Below, in pieces: positions 1 through 7,480 of a stretch of 21,569 nucleotides of DNA. The notes under the pieces were generated by a model. The model saw only the letters and a list, made by a program, of their open reading frames with translations. It was not told the DNA's origin and searched no databases. Source of the DNA: a virus. A program made the position numbers and the translations under genes. Position 1 is the stretch's first letter, and each line of letters starts with the position of its first letter. The stretch covers positions 1 through 21,569 of the IMG/VR virus record IMGVR_UViG_3300042261_001033. One strand, given 5' to 3'.

Positions 1-804
1 CTAGTAAATCTGGGTCATCTAATCGGTAAAAGCCTCAACGGAATTGTCGAACTGCTGCTTTCAAGCCGTGAAGCGGCGTTCGTCACAGTTGGGAAGGTGA
101 AAAATCTGATGGTATCAGCGGGATTGAGCCCTAACACAATCAACCGTCGGCTGGCAACAATTAGAGGATTGCTGAGAGTAGCCAGGGAACTGAGCCTGAT
201 TGATTGGGCTCTTGAAATCAAAAATCTCAAGGCCATCAAGATCAGAAACACATCTGGCCCAGGCGTCGAGAGAATCCAGTCGGCCATATCCGAGCCGGCC
301 AATGCTCAGTCGGCTCGTGACAATGCGATGATCATCCTAATGTCAACATTGGGCCTAAGGGTTGCCGAAGTGGCGGCTCTTGACCTGGCAGACTTTGCCG
401 GCTCAAAAATATCCGTTCGCAGGAAAGGGCACTTGCAGACAGTTCAGATGTCAGTGCCCGAACAGACTGCAAAAGCTATTCAAACCTGGCTATCATTCAG
501 AGGTTACAACGTCGGCCCCCTGTTCACGTCGTTCGATCGGGCTGGCAAAGGCTCAGGACGCTTAACCACTCGCTCAATCGGGCGCATCACTCAGGCTAAA
601 GTCGGCTGCAATCCTCACGGGCTGAGGCATACAGCGATAACCACGGCGATTGAACTCGCCAACGACAATGGCGTCGAATTCACCGAGTGCCGTCAGTTCA
701 GCGGACACTCACAGATTGATACGCTTCTGGTGTATCGTGATCAGACAAGGAATGTTCAAGGGACTCTAGCGGCGGCAGTCGCCAATAAAATAATGGGGGC
801 GTGA
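1..804 (+). CDS. int: Tyrosine recombinase (phage integrase), 5' end outside window
   Basis: This is a site-specific recombinase that would integrate and excise the phage at the nearby tRNA-derived att core. The frame is open from base 1, so the N-terminus is missing; a GTG at 97 is only an internal candidate start. Numbered from that GTG, the catalytic set is complete: Arg88 in LGLRVAEV, Lys110 in the beta-hairpin RRKGH, HGLRH (His174, Arg177), GHS (His204) and the nucleophile Tyr213 in LLVYRD. A SAM-like core-binding region precedes the catalytic domain (SPNTINRRLATIRGLLRVA). The stop codon overlaps the GTG of the next small gene. The att site begins about 250 bp downstream, the usual int-att neighbourhood. 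The family call is strong; the exact subfamily cannot be told. Confidence 0.93.
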   Translation, partial: LVNLGHLIGKSLNGIVELLLSSREAAFVTVGKVKNLMVSAGLSPNTINRRLATIRGLLRVARELSLIDWALEIKNLKAIKIRNTSGPGVERIQSAISEPANAQSARDNAMIILMSTLGLRVAEVAALDLADFAGSKISVRRKGHLQTVQMSVPEQTAKAIQTWLSFRGYNVGPLFTSFDRAGKGSGRLTTRSIGRITQAKVGCNPHGLRHTAITTAIELANDNGVEFTECRQFSGHSQIDTLLVYRDQTRNVQGTLAAAVANKIMGA

Positions 805-1019
805 TGATAGTCACAACATCATATCGTGAGGCGCTCGCCGCCCTGCTTCCGGGTGGGGCAATGAGCGCCTACCAACCATCGAGTTTATCTCCGGCTACAT
901 ATTATGTCGGGGACGTGAACGAAATCGGAGACGGGTCGGAATATCTCGCCCGCCTCCGCACAGAACGGGCTATCAAAATGGGAGAAGCCAATTCCCGGAA
1001 ACATAGCAACATATCATGA
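801..1019 (+). CDS. Small protein of unknown function translationally coupled to int
   Basis: A 72-codon frame starts at a GTG that overlaps the int stop (GTGA), with an in-frame ATG at the next codon as an alternative start. The product contains a helical stretch (YREALAALL), a Pro/Ser-rich middle and a charged C-terminal part (LARLRTERAIKM). I recognise no domain. It lacks an obvious helix-turn-helix, so calling it an excisionase would be a guess based only on position between int and att. It may be a genuine accessory recombination gene or a fortuitous open frame; the overlap with int favours a gene. Confidence 0.45.
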   Translation: MMIVTTSYREALAALLPGGAMSAYQPSSLSPATYYVGDVNEIGDGSEYLARLRTERAIKMGEANSRKHSNIS

Positions 1020-1052
1020 CCGAGTAGCCGCAATTCGGAACCCTCACCCATA

Positions 1053-1073
1053 GTGCAACCAAAAGTGCAACCA
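1053..1073 (+). repeat. Arm-type site pair, left of att core
   Basis: Two direct copies of GTGCAACCA start at 1053 and 1065, 12 bp apart, about 40 bp before the att core. The same pair with the same spacing recurs to the right of the core. They are probably binding sites for the N-terminal arm-binding domain of the integrase, which is itself outside the window. Confidence 0.65.
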
Positions 1074-1112
1074 ACTCGCTCTAACATATTGTAACTAAAT
1101 TCATTGCTTCAA

Positions 1113-1159
1113 GATTCCTAATCCGCAGGTCGCAGGTTCGATTCCTGCCGGGGGTACCA
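1113..1159 (+). other. att core: 3' portion of tRNA-Arg(CCT) from anticodon arm to CCA
   Basis: Reading backwards from CCA (1157-1159) there is discriminator A, acceptor 3' strand CGGGGGT (1149-1155), a perfect T-arm GCAGG-TTCGATT-CCTGC (1132-1148), a 5-nt variable loop AGGTC, anticodon-stem 3' strand TCCGC, and a loop TTCCTAA with anticodon CCT. The 5' strand of the anticodon stem should read GCGGA, but only its last two bases (GA, 1113-1114) are present, and no D-arm or acceptor 5' strand occurs upstream. The tRNA is therefore incomplete, as expected for a phage-borne att identity block that restores the host tRNA on integration. Confidence 0.88.
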
Positions 1160-1171
1160 AAGAAAAACATT

Positions 1172-1196
1172 AAAGATCAGCAAGTTGCTGGTCTTT
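1172..1196 (+). terminator. Hairpin just after the att core, possible terminator for the restored tRNA
   Basis: AAAGATCAGCAA and TTGCTGGTCTTT face each other across one base, giving a stem of about 11 bp with a 3-nt loop and one G-U pair, followed by ATTTAGTT and preceded by an A-rich run. It begins 12 bp after the CCA end of the att core on the phage side. After integration it would lie directly downstream of the reconstituted tRNA-Arg gene and could supply its terminator. The T-tract is imperfect, so termination strength is uncertain. Confidence 0.55.
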
Positions 1197-1216
1197 ATTT
1201 AGTTCTGAGACAGGTA

Positions 1217-1225
1217 TGGTTGCAC
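1217..1225 (-). repeat. Inverted arm-type site, right of att core
   Basis: TGGTTGCAC is the exact reverse complement of the GTGCAACCA repeat and sits about 58 bp after the core. A single inverted copy between the core and the distal direct pair fits an asymmetric P' arm. The role is inferred from its match to the other four copies. Confidence 0.55.
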
Positions 1226-1286
1226 TTTTTACACAGAATTCGCCCTCAACAATACCGCATATTTACATCATGTGGCATTTCGAAGA

Positions 1287-1307
1287 GTGCAACCAGAAGT
1301 GCAACCA
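1287..1307 (+). repeat. Arm-type site pair, right of att core
   Basis: Two direct copies of GTGCAACCA start at 1287 and 1299, again 12 bp apart, matching the spacing of the left pair. Exact repetition of both word and spacing on either side of the core is the main argument for integrase arm sites. Confidence 0.65.
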
Positions 1308-1380
1308 GAACTGACTTAGACAAGGCGGTCTGACAATGCCCCCGTTGCCCAAGGGGTGGTTGTGCTTATCGCTAAATAGC

Positions 1381-1409
1381 TTGACATTTAGGTGAGTTTG
1401 GTGTAACAG
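1381..1409 (+). promoter_or_regulatory. Candidate sigma70-type promoter for the late leader
   Basis: A perfect -35 hexamer TTGACA (1381-1386) is followed by a 17-bp spacer and a poor -10 TAACAG (1404-1409) with TG directly before it. It points towards the inverted repeat, the structured RNA and the terminase genes, where a late promoter would be expected. The weak -10 suggests an activator or that the match is chance. Confidence 0.3.
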
Positions 1410-1417
1410 CGGCCCCA

Positions 1418-1459
1418 AATTTATCGGAACGGCTCGAAACCGTAATTTACCGATAAATT
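1418..1459. promoter_or_regulatory. Inverted repeat, possible operator or leader hairpin
   Basis: AATTTATCGG (1418-1427) and CCGATAAATT (1450-1459) are perfect 10-bp inverted repeats with a nested ACGG/CCGT pair (1429-1432 and 1440-1443). The element lies just downstream of the candidate promoter and upstream of the structured RNA. AT-rich dyads like this can be regulator binding sites; as RNA it would form a two-part stem. I cannot choose between these roles. Confidence 0.5.
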
Positions 1460-1490
1460 CCCAAGGCTTGACGGCTTTTCTCCTTCACAA

Positions 1491-1645
1491 GAAGACGCCC
1501 GCCCTGACGGCGGTTTCCTCCCCGCTCAACGCTGTCGCTGTGCATAACTCATCATGTGCTCCCCCTAACAGAGCAGACTGGTCCAGCAGAAAAGGCTTTT
1601 CCCTGCTTACTTCTCAGGGAAACGGGCGGGCGTCTTCATTTTTTT
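1491..1645 (+). ncRNA. Candidate structured leader RNA or small RNA ending in a T-tract, upstream of terS
   Basis: Ends pair perfectly over 14 bp: GAAGACGCCCGCCC (1491-1504) with GGGCGGGCGTCTTC (1624-1637), followed by seven T (1639-1645). Inside are further stems: GACGGCG/CGCTGTC (1506-1512 and 1530-1536, one G-U), TGCTC/GAGCA (1557-1561 and 1571-1575) and TTTCCCTG/CAGGGAAA (1598-1605 and 1615-1622). The result is a closed multi-branch fold with an intrinsic-terminator-like 3' end. A 66-codon TTG frame through it has no Shine-Dalgarno sequence and looks non-coding. Possible roles are a terminated late leader relieved by antitermination (as with lambda 6S RNA and tR'), a packaging-related RNA, or a regulatory small RNA. 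The fold is visible; the function is not. Confidence 0.6.
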
Positions 1646-1658
1646 CTAGGGGGCGCGC

Positions 1659-2135
1659 TTGCCGGTAAAGGCTATCGACAAACAGAGACCTGTTCTCCGC
1701 GTGCTGCCTATGGAGAGGCCTGTCTCCGTCGATAGAGACATCTATGCCGAAACGCAGCCGGCTCTACTGAACGCGTACAACATGATCGAGTCCATGCTCA
1801 ACAAGAACATGACGGCGGTCATCAATAATATCCGACCAGAAAATATAAACGATATCGTCAAACTCTCCAACGCCCTGTCCTCGCTCGGGAGGACCGCCGT
1901 TGAAGTGGAACGCTGGGAATACCAGAAAAACACCATGCTCAAAGAGGCCGTAGACTACGTGAAATCCGAGATCCGAGGCCTCCTGGAGACGAAACACCCT
2001 GAGCTAATGGATGAACTAGTCAGGGTGCTCGAAAAACATGGAGGAAATGAGGACTCATTCGCGATGCAGGCGCAGATCAGTTCGCGTCTTCATCGCTCGC
2101 AAGCCAGGCAGTTGGTTGATGAGGGCGATGAATAA
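1659..2135 (+). CDS. Putative terminase small subunit
   Basis: The 158-residue product is largely helical, with a long amphipathic section (NAYNMIESMLNKNM, then VKLSNALSSLGRTAVEVERW) and an acidic C-terminus (LVDEGDE). The call rests mainly on position: it directly precedes the large terminase gene with a TAATG stop-start overlap. Small terminase subunits recognise phage DNA and form a ring that stimulates the large subunit; no clear N-terminal helix-turn-helix is visible. The start is a TTG at 1659 supported by AGGGGG (1648-1653) five bases upstream. That ribosome site immediately follows the T-tract of the structured RNA, so folding or termination there could control entry into the operon. 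Confidence 0.65.
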   Translation: MPVKAIDKQRPVLRVLPMERPVSVDRDIYAETQPALLNAYNMIESMLNKNMTAVINNIRPENINDIVKLSNALSSLGRTAVEVERWEYQKNTMLKEAVDYVKSEIRGLLETKHPELMDELVRVLEKHGGNEDSFAMQAQISSRLHRSQARQLVDEGDE

Positions 2136-3814
2136 TGCCACCAGTCACTCACGGCCTGGCGAGCCTACTGCCGCAAAATCACCCGTATTTCTTCCCGGTA
2201 AAGAAAAAACGATCGCTTGCGAAATGGTGCAAGGACATCCGGTACACAATAGATGGCAATGTATTCCGACTAGACAAAATACCTTATGCGAAACAGGTCT
2301 ACGCCGACGAAGCTACCACGTACGTGTTCAGGAAAGGCTCCCAGGTTGCGATGTCATCTTGGGCGCTCGCCAAAGCATTCCACGGAGCAGATGAACATGG
2401 GATGAGGTGGATCTATTTTCTCCCCACAGACGCAGAGATGGACGATTTCGTCCAGGATCGCGTCCAGGGGGTGATTGCCGCCTCAGACCATCTCTCCAGC
2501 AGGATCGGATCAATTGACAACTCAGGCCTGAAGAAAATCGGGCCCAATGGTGGGCTAATATACTTCCGTGGGCTGTGGACCCGGCGTCACGCAAAATCAG
2601 TCCCTGCGGACGGTCTCATATTCGACGAGGTGGACGAGATCCAACCCGAACTGATAGCGTTCGGCGAGGACAGGGTTTTGGCGTCAGAGTGGCAGACCAA
2701 AGTCTATCTGTCAGTGCCCTCCTTCTCAGACACAGGAATCGACAAACTATTTAAGGAAACTGATCAGAGATACTACCTGATTAAGTGCCGGTCGTGTGGA
2801 GAGTGGGCGTCGATTGATGAAGACTTCCCCAAGAACTTTCTCCCGGTTCCTCAGGCCAGCAAGAAATCATTCCCACAAGGGGCGAAATACTACCTCGGTT
2901 GCCGCAGCTGCGGGAACGAACTGAGGATCGTCCACGGGGAATGGGTGCCAAAAGTCCCTGACGAATTTCGTCACGGTTACCATGTCTCGCGCCTACTGCA
3001 AGAGGGCTGCCCGCCTGACTTCGCCAATGCCGCCACCTATCTCATGGACGAATACAAGAGATCTCAAGGCTCCCAGACGCGGACATCCCGTTTCACTATC
3101 GCGTTTAGGGGAATGCCATTTGATGGTGAAGGCGCGCGCATAACCGAGGAACTGCTTGACCAGATGGAGACTCCGGGGCAGGGCTGGAACTATACCGGCA
3201 ATGGATACTTCATGGGAGTGGATCAGGGCGATATGCTGGACATAGGTATCTACTGCAAACACGGCGACAAACTCCAGTTGGTCTACTGCGAGAACACCCA
3301 GGAATGGGACCGCCTCGATATGCTTATGGATCGGTACAGCATAGTGATGGCCGGAGTAGACGGCAACCCGAACAGACACAACGCCAAGAAATTTGCGGCC
3401 AAATACAAGAGACGGGCTTTCATCCAGGACTTTACGGGTGACAGTCTCCAGGACAAGACCTCAATGTATGAGGGCAAGACGCCTGTCAGATGGATCACGG
3501 CTGAGCGTACACAGTCGCTGGACGCCACTGTCGATTTCATAGAATCGGGGAGGTTGATGCTCCCTGATAAATGTAGACTGACGGGTCGCGATCTCTCAAT
3601 GTATGAGCGATACAGGCAGCACCTGAGGAACCTCAAGAGCAAACTGGAAGCGCCATTGACCGGAGCCACCCCTAAACGGGTATATCTCCGCAATGTGCCG
3701 AACCACCAGGGCATGGCTCTCAATACCGCACGGATAGCCGCATTCGAGTTGGGAGTCCGACCTCCTGTAACGGGGACAATGCCAGCATTTATCCGATGGG
3801 GGGGCAACGCATGA
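2135..3814 (+). CDS. terL: Terminase large subunit, GpA-like (packaging ATPase and nuclease)
   Basis: This 559-residue motor protein cuts concatemers and pumps DNA into the prohead. A lambda-type deviant Walker A is seen at residues 67-75 (KGSQVAMSS), where Lys67 aligns with the displaced lysine of lambda gpA (KSARVGYSK). Walker B is LIFDE (161-165). A four-cysteine zinc ribbon is formed by CRSC at 218-221 and 256-259, as in the GpA family. The C-terminal nuclease has the acidic motifs GVDQGD (361-366) and AGVDGN (406-411) and a late His region (VPNHQGMALN). Length is normal for GpA-type enzymes. It overlaps the putative small subunit by TAATG and the portal gene by ATGA, implying coupled translation. 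Confidence 0.93.
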   Translation: MPPVTHGLASLLPQNHPYFFPVKKKRSLAKWCKDIRYTIDGNVFRLDKIPYAKQVYADEATTYVFRKGSQVAMSSWALAKAFHGADEHGMRWIYFLPTDAEMDDFVQDRVQGVIAASDHLSSRIGSIDNSGLKKIGPNGGLIYFRGLWTRRHAKSVPADGLIFDEVDEIQPELIAFGEDRVLASEWQTKVYLSVPSFSDTGIDKLFKETDQRYYLIKCRSCGEWASIDEDFPKNFLPVPQASKKSFPQGAKYYLGCRSCGNELRIVHGEWVPKVPDEFRHGYHVSRLLQEGCPPDFANAATYLMDEYKRSQGSQTRTSRFTIAFRGMPFDGEGARITEELLDQMETPGQGWNYTGNGYFMGVDQGDMLDIGIYCKHGDKLQLVYCENTQEWDRLDMLMDRYSIVMAGVDGNPNRHNAKKFAAKYKRRAFIQDFTGDSLQDKTSMYEGKTPVRWITAERTQSLDATVDFIESGRLMLPDKCRLTGRDLSMYERYRQHLRNLKSKLEAPLTGATPKRVYLRNVPNHQGMALNTARIAAFELGVRPPVTGTMPAFIRWGGNA

Positions 3815-6129
3815 GTTGGCTCTCACGGATATGGAATGCCGCGCCCAAGAAGGGGACAGCCCCAGGCATGGTCGCCAGGATATCCACTGACGATACTGAT
3901 ACGTGGCAGGATTCATTCCAGGGCTATGCCACCGGCATGGTCTGGATGGCGGCCAAATACCCGTTCGAGTGGATGCCATTCATAGATGGACTATACAAGT
4001 TCGAGCCCAACTGCAGAAAACACCTCCTATCGACAATAGCGCTAGGGAACCCGGGTCATAATCTGGAGATAGTCACTGCGAGCGAGTCCAGAGCCAGAGA
4101 CGCTCTCTCAGTGTGCAACGACCTCGCAGCGAGATGTTTCCCGCGCGCCAGCGGGGCGGATGGGCTAATAAACGGAATGTTATCCCAAGCTGCAAGGTCT
4201 GGGGGCATCTGCTGTGAATGGGCCCCAGATCTCAAGGTCTCCAGAGTTGAACGAGCGTATCTGCCACCGGTCCGGACGATCAGGTTCAGGCGCCGACCCG
4301 ACGGATCCGTAGAGTTGGGGCAGCTCCAGGATGGTCTGTTCGTGGCTCTCAATCCGTTGCAGACGTCATTCCACGCTATCTACTTCGAAGACGAAAACCC
4401 CTACCCCATTCCCCCCGTCCTGGCAGCTCTCCAGAGACTAGCCAATCACAAGAAAGTCATGGAGCATGTCGAGCAATGGTTCAATAAACTCAGCGCCATG
4501 GGATTCCTTTCGATCGTGGCGGAACGCCCTGAGAACATGGGCGAATCCGAGAGTGAATATAAGGCTAAATGCTCAGCGCAACTTACGGAACTGAGCGCGG
4601 TGGTGAAAGACAATCTAACCTCCGGGGTCGTCCTCAGTTATGACGACCTGTCTTCCACATTCAATAACACAAACGCTGGGGCCGCCGGGGCCAAGCAGAT
4701 AGCACAGCTAATAGATGAGGACCTTTTTGCAGGGCTCGGCCGTGATCCAGTCATGTTCGGGCGCTCGTTCAGTCGATCCGAGACATGGTCAAAGGTCGCA
4801 TATGAGGAGCTCTGCGTAGAGATAAAGAATATCCAGCAGGGGGCCAAGCGTTCATTAGAACACGGGCACCGTCTGAACCTAGACCTGCAGGGGTTCGGGG
4901 ATTGCGGTGTCAAGGTCGCGTTCAAGCCAATGCGGTCCCTGGATGGGTTCCGTGACGCTGAAGCCGAGCGGATGATCGCCGACAAGGTTTACGGCGCATG
5001 GGACAGGCAATTAATCAGCGATGACAAAGCCAGAAGGCTCCTTGGATACGAGGACTCGACCGCGAATGCCGGCAAATTCATCGCGTCATTCAACCATGGC
5101 GCCTACAGTCTAAATGACTTCAAGAGATCAATACATCCCGTCGGGAGACGGACGCTGACTGCCGACTCCCATTCGTATGACGGCCCAGAATATGACATTG
5201 GAGATCTTCCGATATTTATGTGGCCAATCGGACAGGGATCCCCGGATGACGCCAGGGCAGCCGCGAGACAATATCTGTCTGAGATCCAGGACATCCTGGG
5301 GGACGCAGGCGCTGTTGGTGTCCGGGCTGTCTATGAATGGGCCATGAGACACGAGATCCCATTTGTGGAGCAGTTCGTCGAGGAATGCTTCCGGCTATAC
5401 AGGGAAGCCACCGAGGCCGCCATAAGCGGCTCCAGGGTCGCGAGGTCAGCCGAAGGACACCTCGAGATAATATGGAAGGCGGGAAAATCGGACCCTGCGA
5501 TATATGGGCCCTCCAGACGTATAGGGATCGGCTCCCGCTTTGACGCTCCGGACAGCAGGGCTATCGACTACATGAGCGAGAAGGTTGACAAGATGTATAT
5601 CAGCCGCTTCGTCTCGAATTCACCGCAGCGATCCAAGCAAATACAGAGCTGGATCCAGAATCAATACCTGGAACGAGGGCTTGGGATAGGTCGCACGACA
5701 GAACAGTTAGACAAGTTCATAGACAACTTCGGCGACATATCGGGCCGGCTCACGCAACATTCAGCCAGGATAATAGTCGATACATCGGTGCAACGGGCGA
5801 GGAACTGGTCCGCAATATATGGCCTGTCCGAAGAAGGGTTCAAGGAATTCAGGATCGCCGGCCCGATGGACAATATCACCTGCCGATACTGCAGGAACAT
5901 GGTGGGCAGGACATTTCAGGTTTCCACAGAGAAGCACAGAATAGAGAACATTATAGATACCGGCGATGAGGACATATCACGGTTCAGTCCGTTCCTGACC
6001 GCCCGCTACGGGAAAAAGGACGGATTCGAGCAACTGACGACTTCTACTGACGCAGAAGTGCAACGGGGAGGGATGGTGACGCCACCATTCCACTGTTTGT
6101 GCAGACATCGCCTGGTCGCAGTGGTGTGA
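3811..6129 (+). CDS. Portal protein fused to a MuF-type minor head domain
   Basis: This 772-residue protein combines two jobs usually coded by adjacent genes. The N-terminal part (about 1-430) reads as a portal: it has a helical PPVLAALQRLANHKKVMEHV segment typical of portal stems and a later FAGLGRDPVMFGRSFSRSET region. The C-terminal 230 residues are a Mu gpF / SPP1 gp7-like domain with its metal-site pattern: TCRYCRNMVG (Cys691, Cys694) and PPFHCLCRH (His761, Cys762, Cys764). I chose ATG 3811, which overlaps the terminase stop as ATGA and has a G-rich Shine-Dalgarno run (3798-3804). An in-frame ATG at 3796 would add five residues. The portal subfamily (perhaps DUF935/Mu gp29-like) is uncertain. 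Confidence 0.87.
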   Translation: MSWLSRIWNAAPKKGTAPGMVARISTDDTDTWQDSFQGYATGMVWMAAKYPFEWMPFIDGLYKFEPNCRKHLLSTIALGNPGHNLEIVTASESRARDALSVCNDLAARCFPRASGADGLINGMLSQAARSGGICCEWAPDLKVSRVERAYLPPVRTIRFRRRPDGSVELGQLQDGLFVALNPLQTSFHAIYFEDENPYPIPPVLAALQRLANHKKVMEHVEQWFNKLSAMGFLSIVAERPENMGESESEYKAKCSAQLTELSAVVKDNLTSGVVLSYDDLSSTFNNTNAGAAGAKQIAQLIDEDLFAGLGRDPVMFGRSFSRSETWSKVAYEELCVEIKNIQQGAKRSLEHGHRLNLDLQGFGDCGVKVAFKPMRSLDGFRDAEAERMIADKVYGAWDRQLISDDKARRLLGYEDSTANAGKFIASFNHGAYSLNDFKRSIHPVGRRTLTADSHSYDGPEYDIGDLPIFMWPIGQGSPDDARAAARQYLSEIQDILGDAGAVGVRAVYEWAMRHEIPFVEQFVEECFRLYREATEAAISGSRVARSAEGHLEIIWKAGKSDPAIYGPSRRIGIGSRFDAPDSRAIDYMSEKVDKMYISRFVSNSPQRSKQIQSWIQNQYLERGLGIGRTTEQLDKFIDNFGDISGRLTQHSARIIVDTSVQRARNWSAIYGLSEEGFKEFRIAGPMDNITCRYCRNMVGRTFQVSTEKHRIENIIDTGDEDISRFSPFLTARYGKKDGFEQLTTSTDAEVQRGGMVTPPFHCLCRHRLVAVV

Positions 6130-6136
6130 GGGGCCA

Positions 6137-7480
6137 ATGAAAGAACCAAAATACAGAATAGAGAATGGTCGAAAGATCTACACGATGGAGAGCCGAATTG
6201 ACTGTGTAAGGCGACCGGCTCAGCCGGCGGCGCCAGCTCCCAGGGGCATCAGTAACACTGCAGCCGAGACTGGAAATACTCCTAGCCAGCCGGCTGAGCC
6301 GGGGGATCCAGATGTAGTCAGCGTCCACATGCGATTAATCACCGCCCATGACGCATATCCGACCGTTGGTTGGCTGGGGCCGCAGCTCGTTAAATATGGA
6401 CATAATGGAGGTCAGGCCGTCAGGGAGATCCCTGGCGTCATGGCTACGTCGCCAAGACCCGTCCCGTTGATGTGGAATCACTCATACGATTCACGCGACA
6501 TCGCCGGAAGGATTTCCGATCCATATTGGGAGGACAGCACCGACATCCTCCCTGGCGTCAATGGGTGGGCCAGAGTTAATCGTAACTACGACCCCAAGGC
6601 CGCAATCGGCCTGGAGACCGGCGAGATCACCGCGACTTCTATTGGAGTGATCATGGAAAAAGAGCTGTCACACCCCGACATGGATTTCGACACATTTGTC
6701 TCTTTGGCTGCAGAAGGGGCGATAGTCGATGGAAAACAGGTCGCGTGGCTACCCGTCAAGTGTATAGACGTGGTGCATCACGCGCTGGTCTGGGCGGGAG
6801 CTGATCCTAATAGCGGGCCGCGACCGATGACGAATGCAGCTTCATTAGACGCCGCAGAGGCGGCCGTCAATCCTAACCCTAGAGGAGGGATCGAATTGGA
6901 GATAAAAGCCATAGAGATCCTAAACTCACTCTGCAAGGATCTCGGATTCGATGCGATCCTCTCTGAGGGCTCAGAGATACCCGACGATCTGCTGGTGAGA
7001 CTACGACACAGACTAGACGCAGGGACAGAGGCGTTGACCAGGTGTTTTGAGGTCGACGCGAGACTGGCGCGAGCCAAGCAGGCTGCGTTGCCCGACAAAC
7101 CTAACGCCACAACAATGGAAACGCTCAATGCGTTGATTGACAAGGTGCCGTTAGCGAGGTACGGCGAAGCCTATCTTGCGGACCTTCGCAATCAGGCGCT
7201 CGTTGCGTTTGACGGGGCAAAAACCGATCCAGCAACCAAGCCAGATATGACACTGGCCGAGAAAACCGTAAGAGGTGTGATCGAGGCCACGGAAGACCCC
7301 GAAGCGCTGAGGGCATGGATCGCCGAATACTCCAAAGAGAAACTGGACAAATTCCCGAAGCCGGACCTCCATTCATCCGTTGACGAGGGATTGCCGCCCC
7401 ATGTGGGCGTGGCGGATATAACCGCCGAACAAAGACGAATAGCCGCCAGCTTTAACAGATGGCAGGGAGGTAAGAAATAA
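6137..7480 (+). CDS. Prohead protease fused to a probable C-terminal scaffold
   Basis: This 447-residue protein has an N-terminal HK97-type (S78-like) maturation protease of about residues 55-235. The candidate catalytic His115 lies in LMWNHSYDSRDIAG and Ser168 in GEITATSIGV. Their spacing of 53 residues is close to that in the HK97 protease. The C-terminal half (about 240-447) is charged and helical with no recognisable enzyme motif, as expected for a scaffolding domain that shapes the prohead and is then degraded. The position between portal and capsid genes supports this. A Pro/Ala-rich linker (about 27-58) precedes the protease. The stop overlaps the next ATG as TAATG. A third catalytic residue was not assigned. 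Confidence 0.82.
   Translation: MKEPKYRIENGRKIYTMESRIDCVRRPAQPAAPAPRGISNTAAETGNTPSQPAEPGDPDVVSVHMRLITAHDAYPTVGWLGPQLVKYGHNGGQAVREIPGVMATSPRPVPLMWNHSYDSRDIAGRISDPYWEDSTDILPGVNGWARVNRNYDPKAAIGLETGEITATSIGVIMEKELSHPDMDFDTFVSLAAEGAIVDGKQVAWLPVKCIDVVHHALVWAGADPNSGPRPMTNAASLDAAEAAVNPNPRGGIELEIKAIEILNSLCKDLGFDAILSEGSEIPDDLLVRLRHRLDAGTEALTRCFEVDARLARAKQAALPDKPNATTMETLNALIDKVPLARYGEAYLADLRNQALVAFDGAKTDPATKPDMTLAEKTVRGVIEATEDPEALRAWIAEYSKEKLDKFPKPDLHSSVDEGLPPHVGVADITAEQRRIAASFNRWQGGKK

Larger units (their letters stand above)
1052..1307. other. attP: Probable intact attP: tRNA-Arg(CCT) 3'-half core with flanking arm sites
   Basis: A tRNA-like core lies between two sets of the 9-mer GTGCAACCA: two copies before it, and one inverted plus two direct copies after it. 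This is the arrangement expected of a lambda-type attP, with integrase arm-type sites on both sides of the strand-exchange core. In an integrated prophage the two arms would be separated to attL and attR, so their coexistence with int and terminase points to the excised or virion form. The arm-site role is inferred from repetition and placement. The core identity is read directly from tRNA structure. Confidence 0.8.

Noticed and set aside
801-1019. Calling the small gene after int an excisionase
   Set aside because: It has no visible DNA-binding helix-turn-helix or strongly basic character; position alone is not enough.
1081-1159. Complete tRNA-Arg gene
   Set aside because: Only the 3' half from the anticodon arm on is present. 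There is no D-arm or acceptor 5' strand, and the anticodon stem cannot close, so this is an att core.
1053-1307. CRISPR-like direct repeats
   Set aside because: The repeats are only 9 bp, occur as 12-bp-spaced pairs, one is inverted, and they flank an att core. Integrase arm sites fit much better.
1468-1668. 66-codon + frame with a TTG start overlapping the structured RNA
   Set aside because: It lacks a ribosome site, its composition follows the inverted repeats, and it overlaps the terS start. The RNA fold explains the sequence better.
3283-3979. Overlapping - strand frames across the terminase-portal junction
   Set aside because: They are shadows of two clearly coding + genes and have no independent signals.
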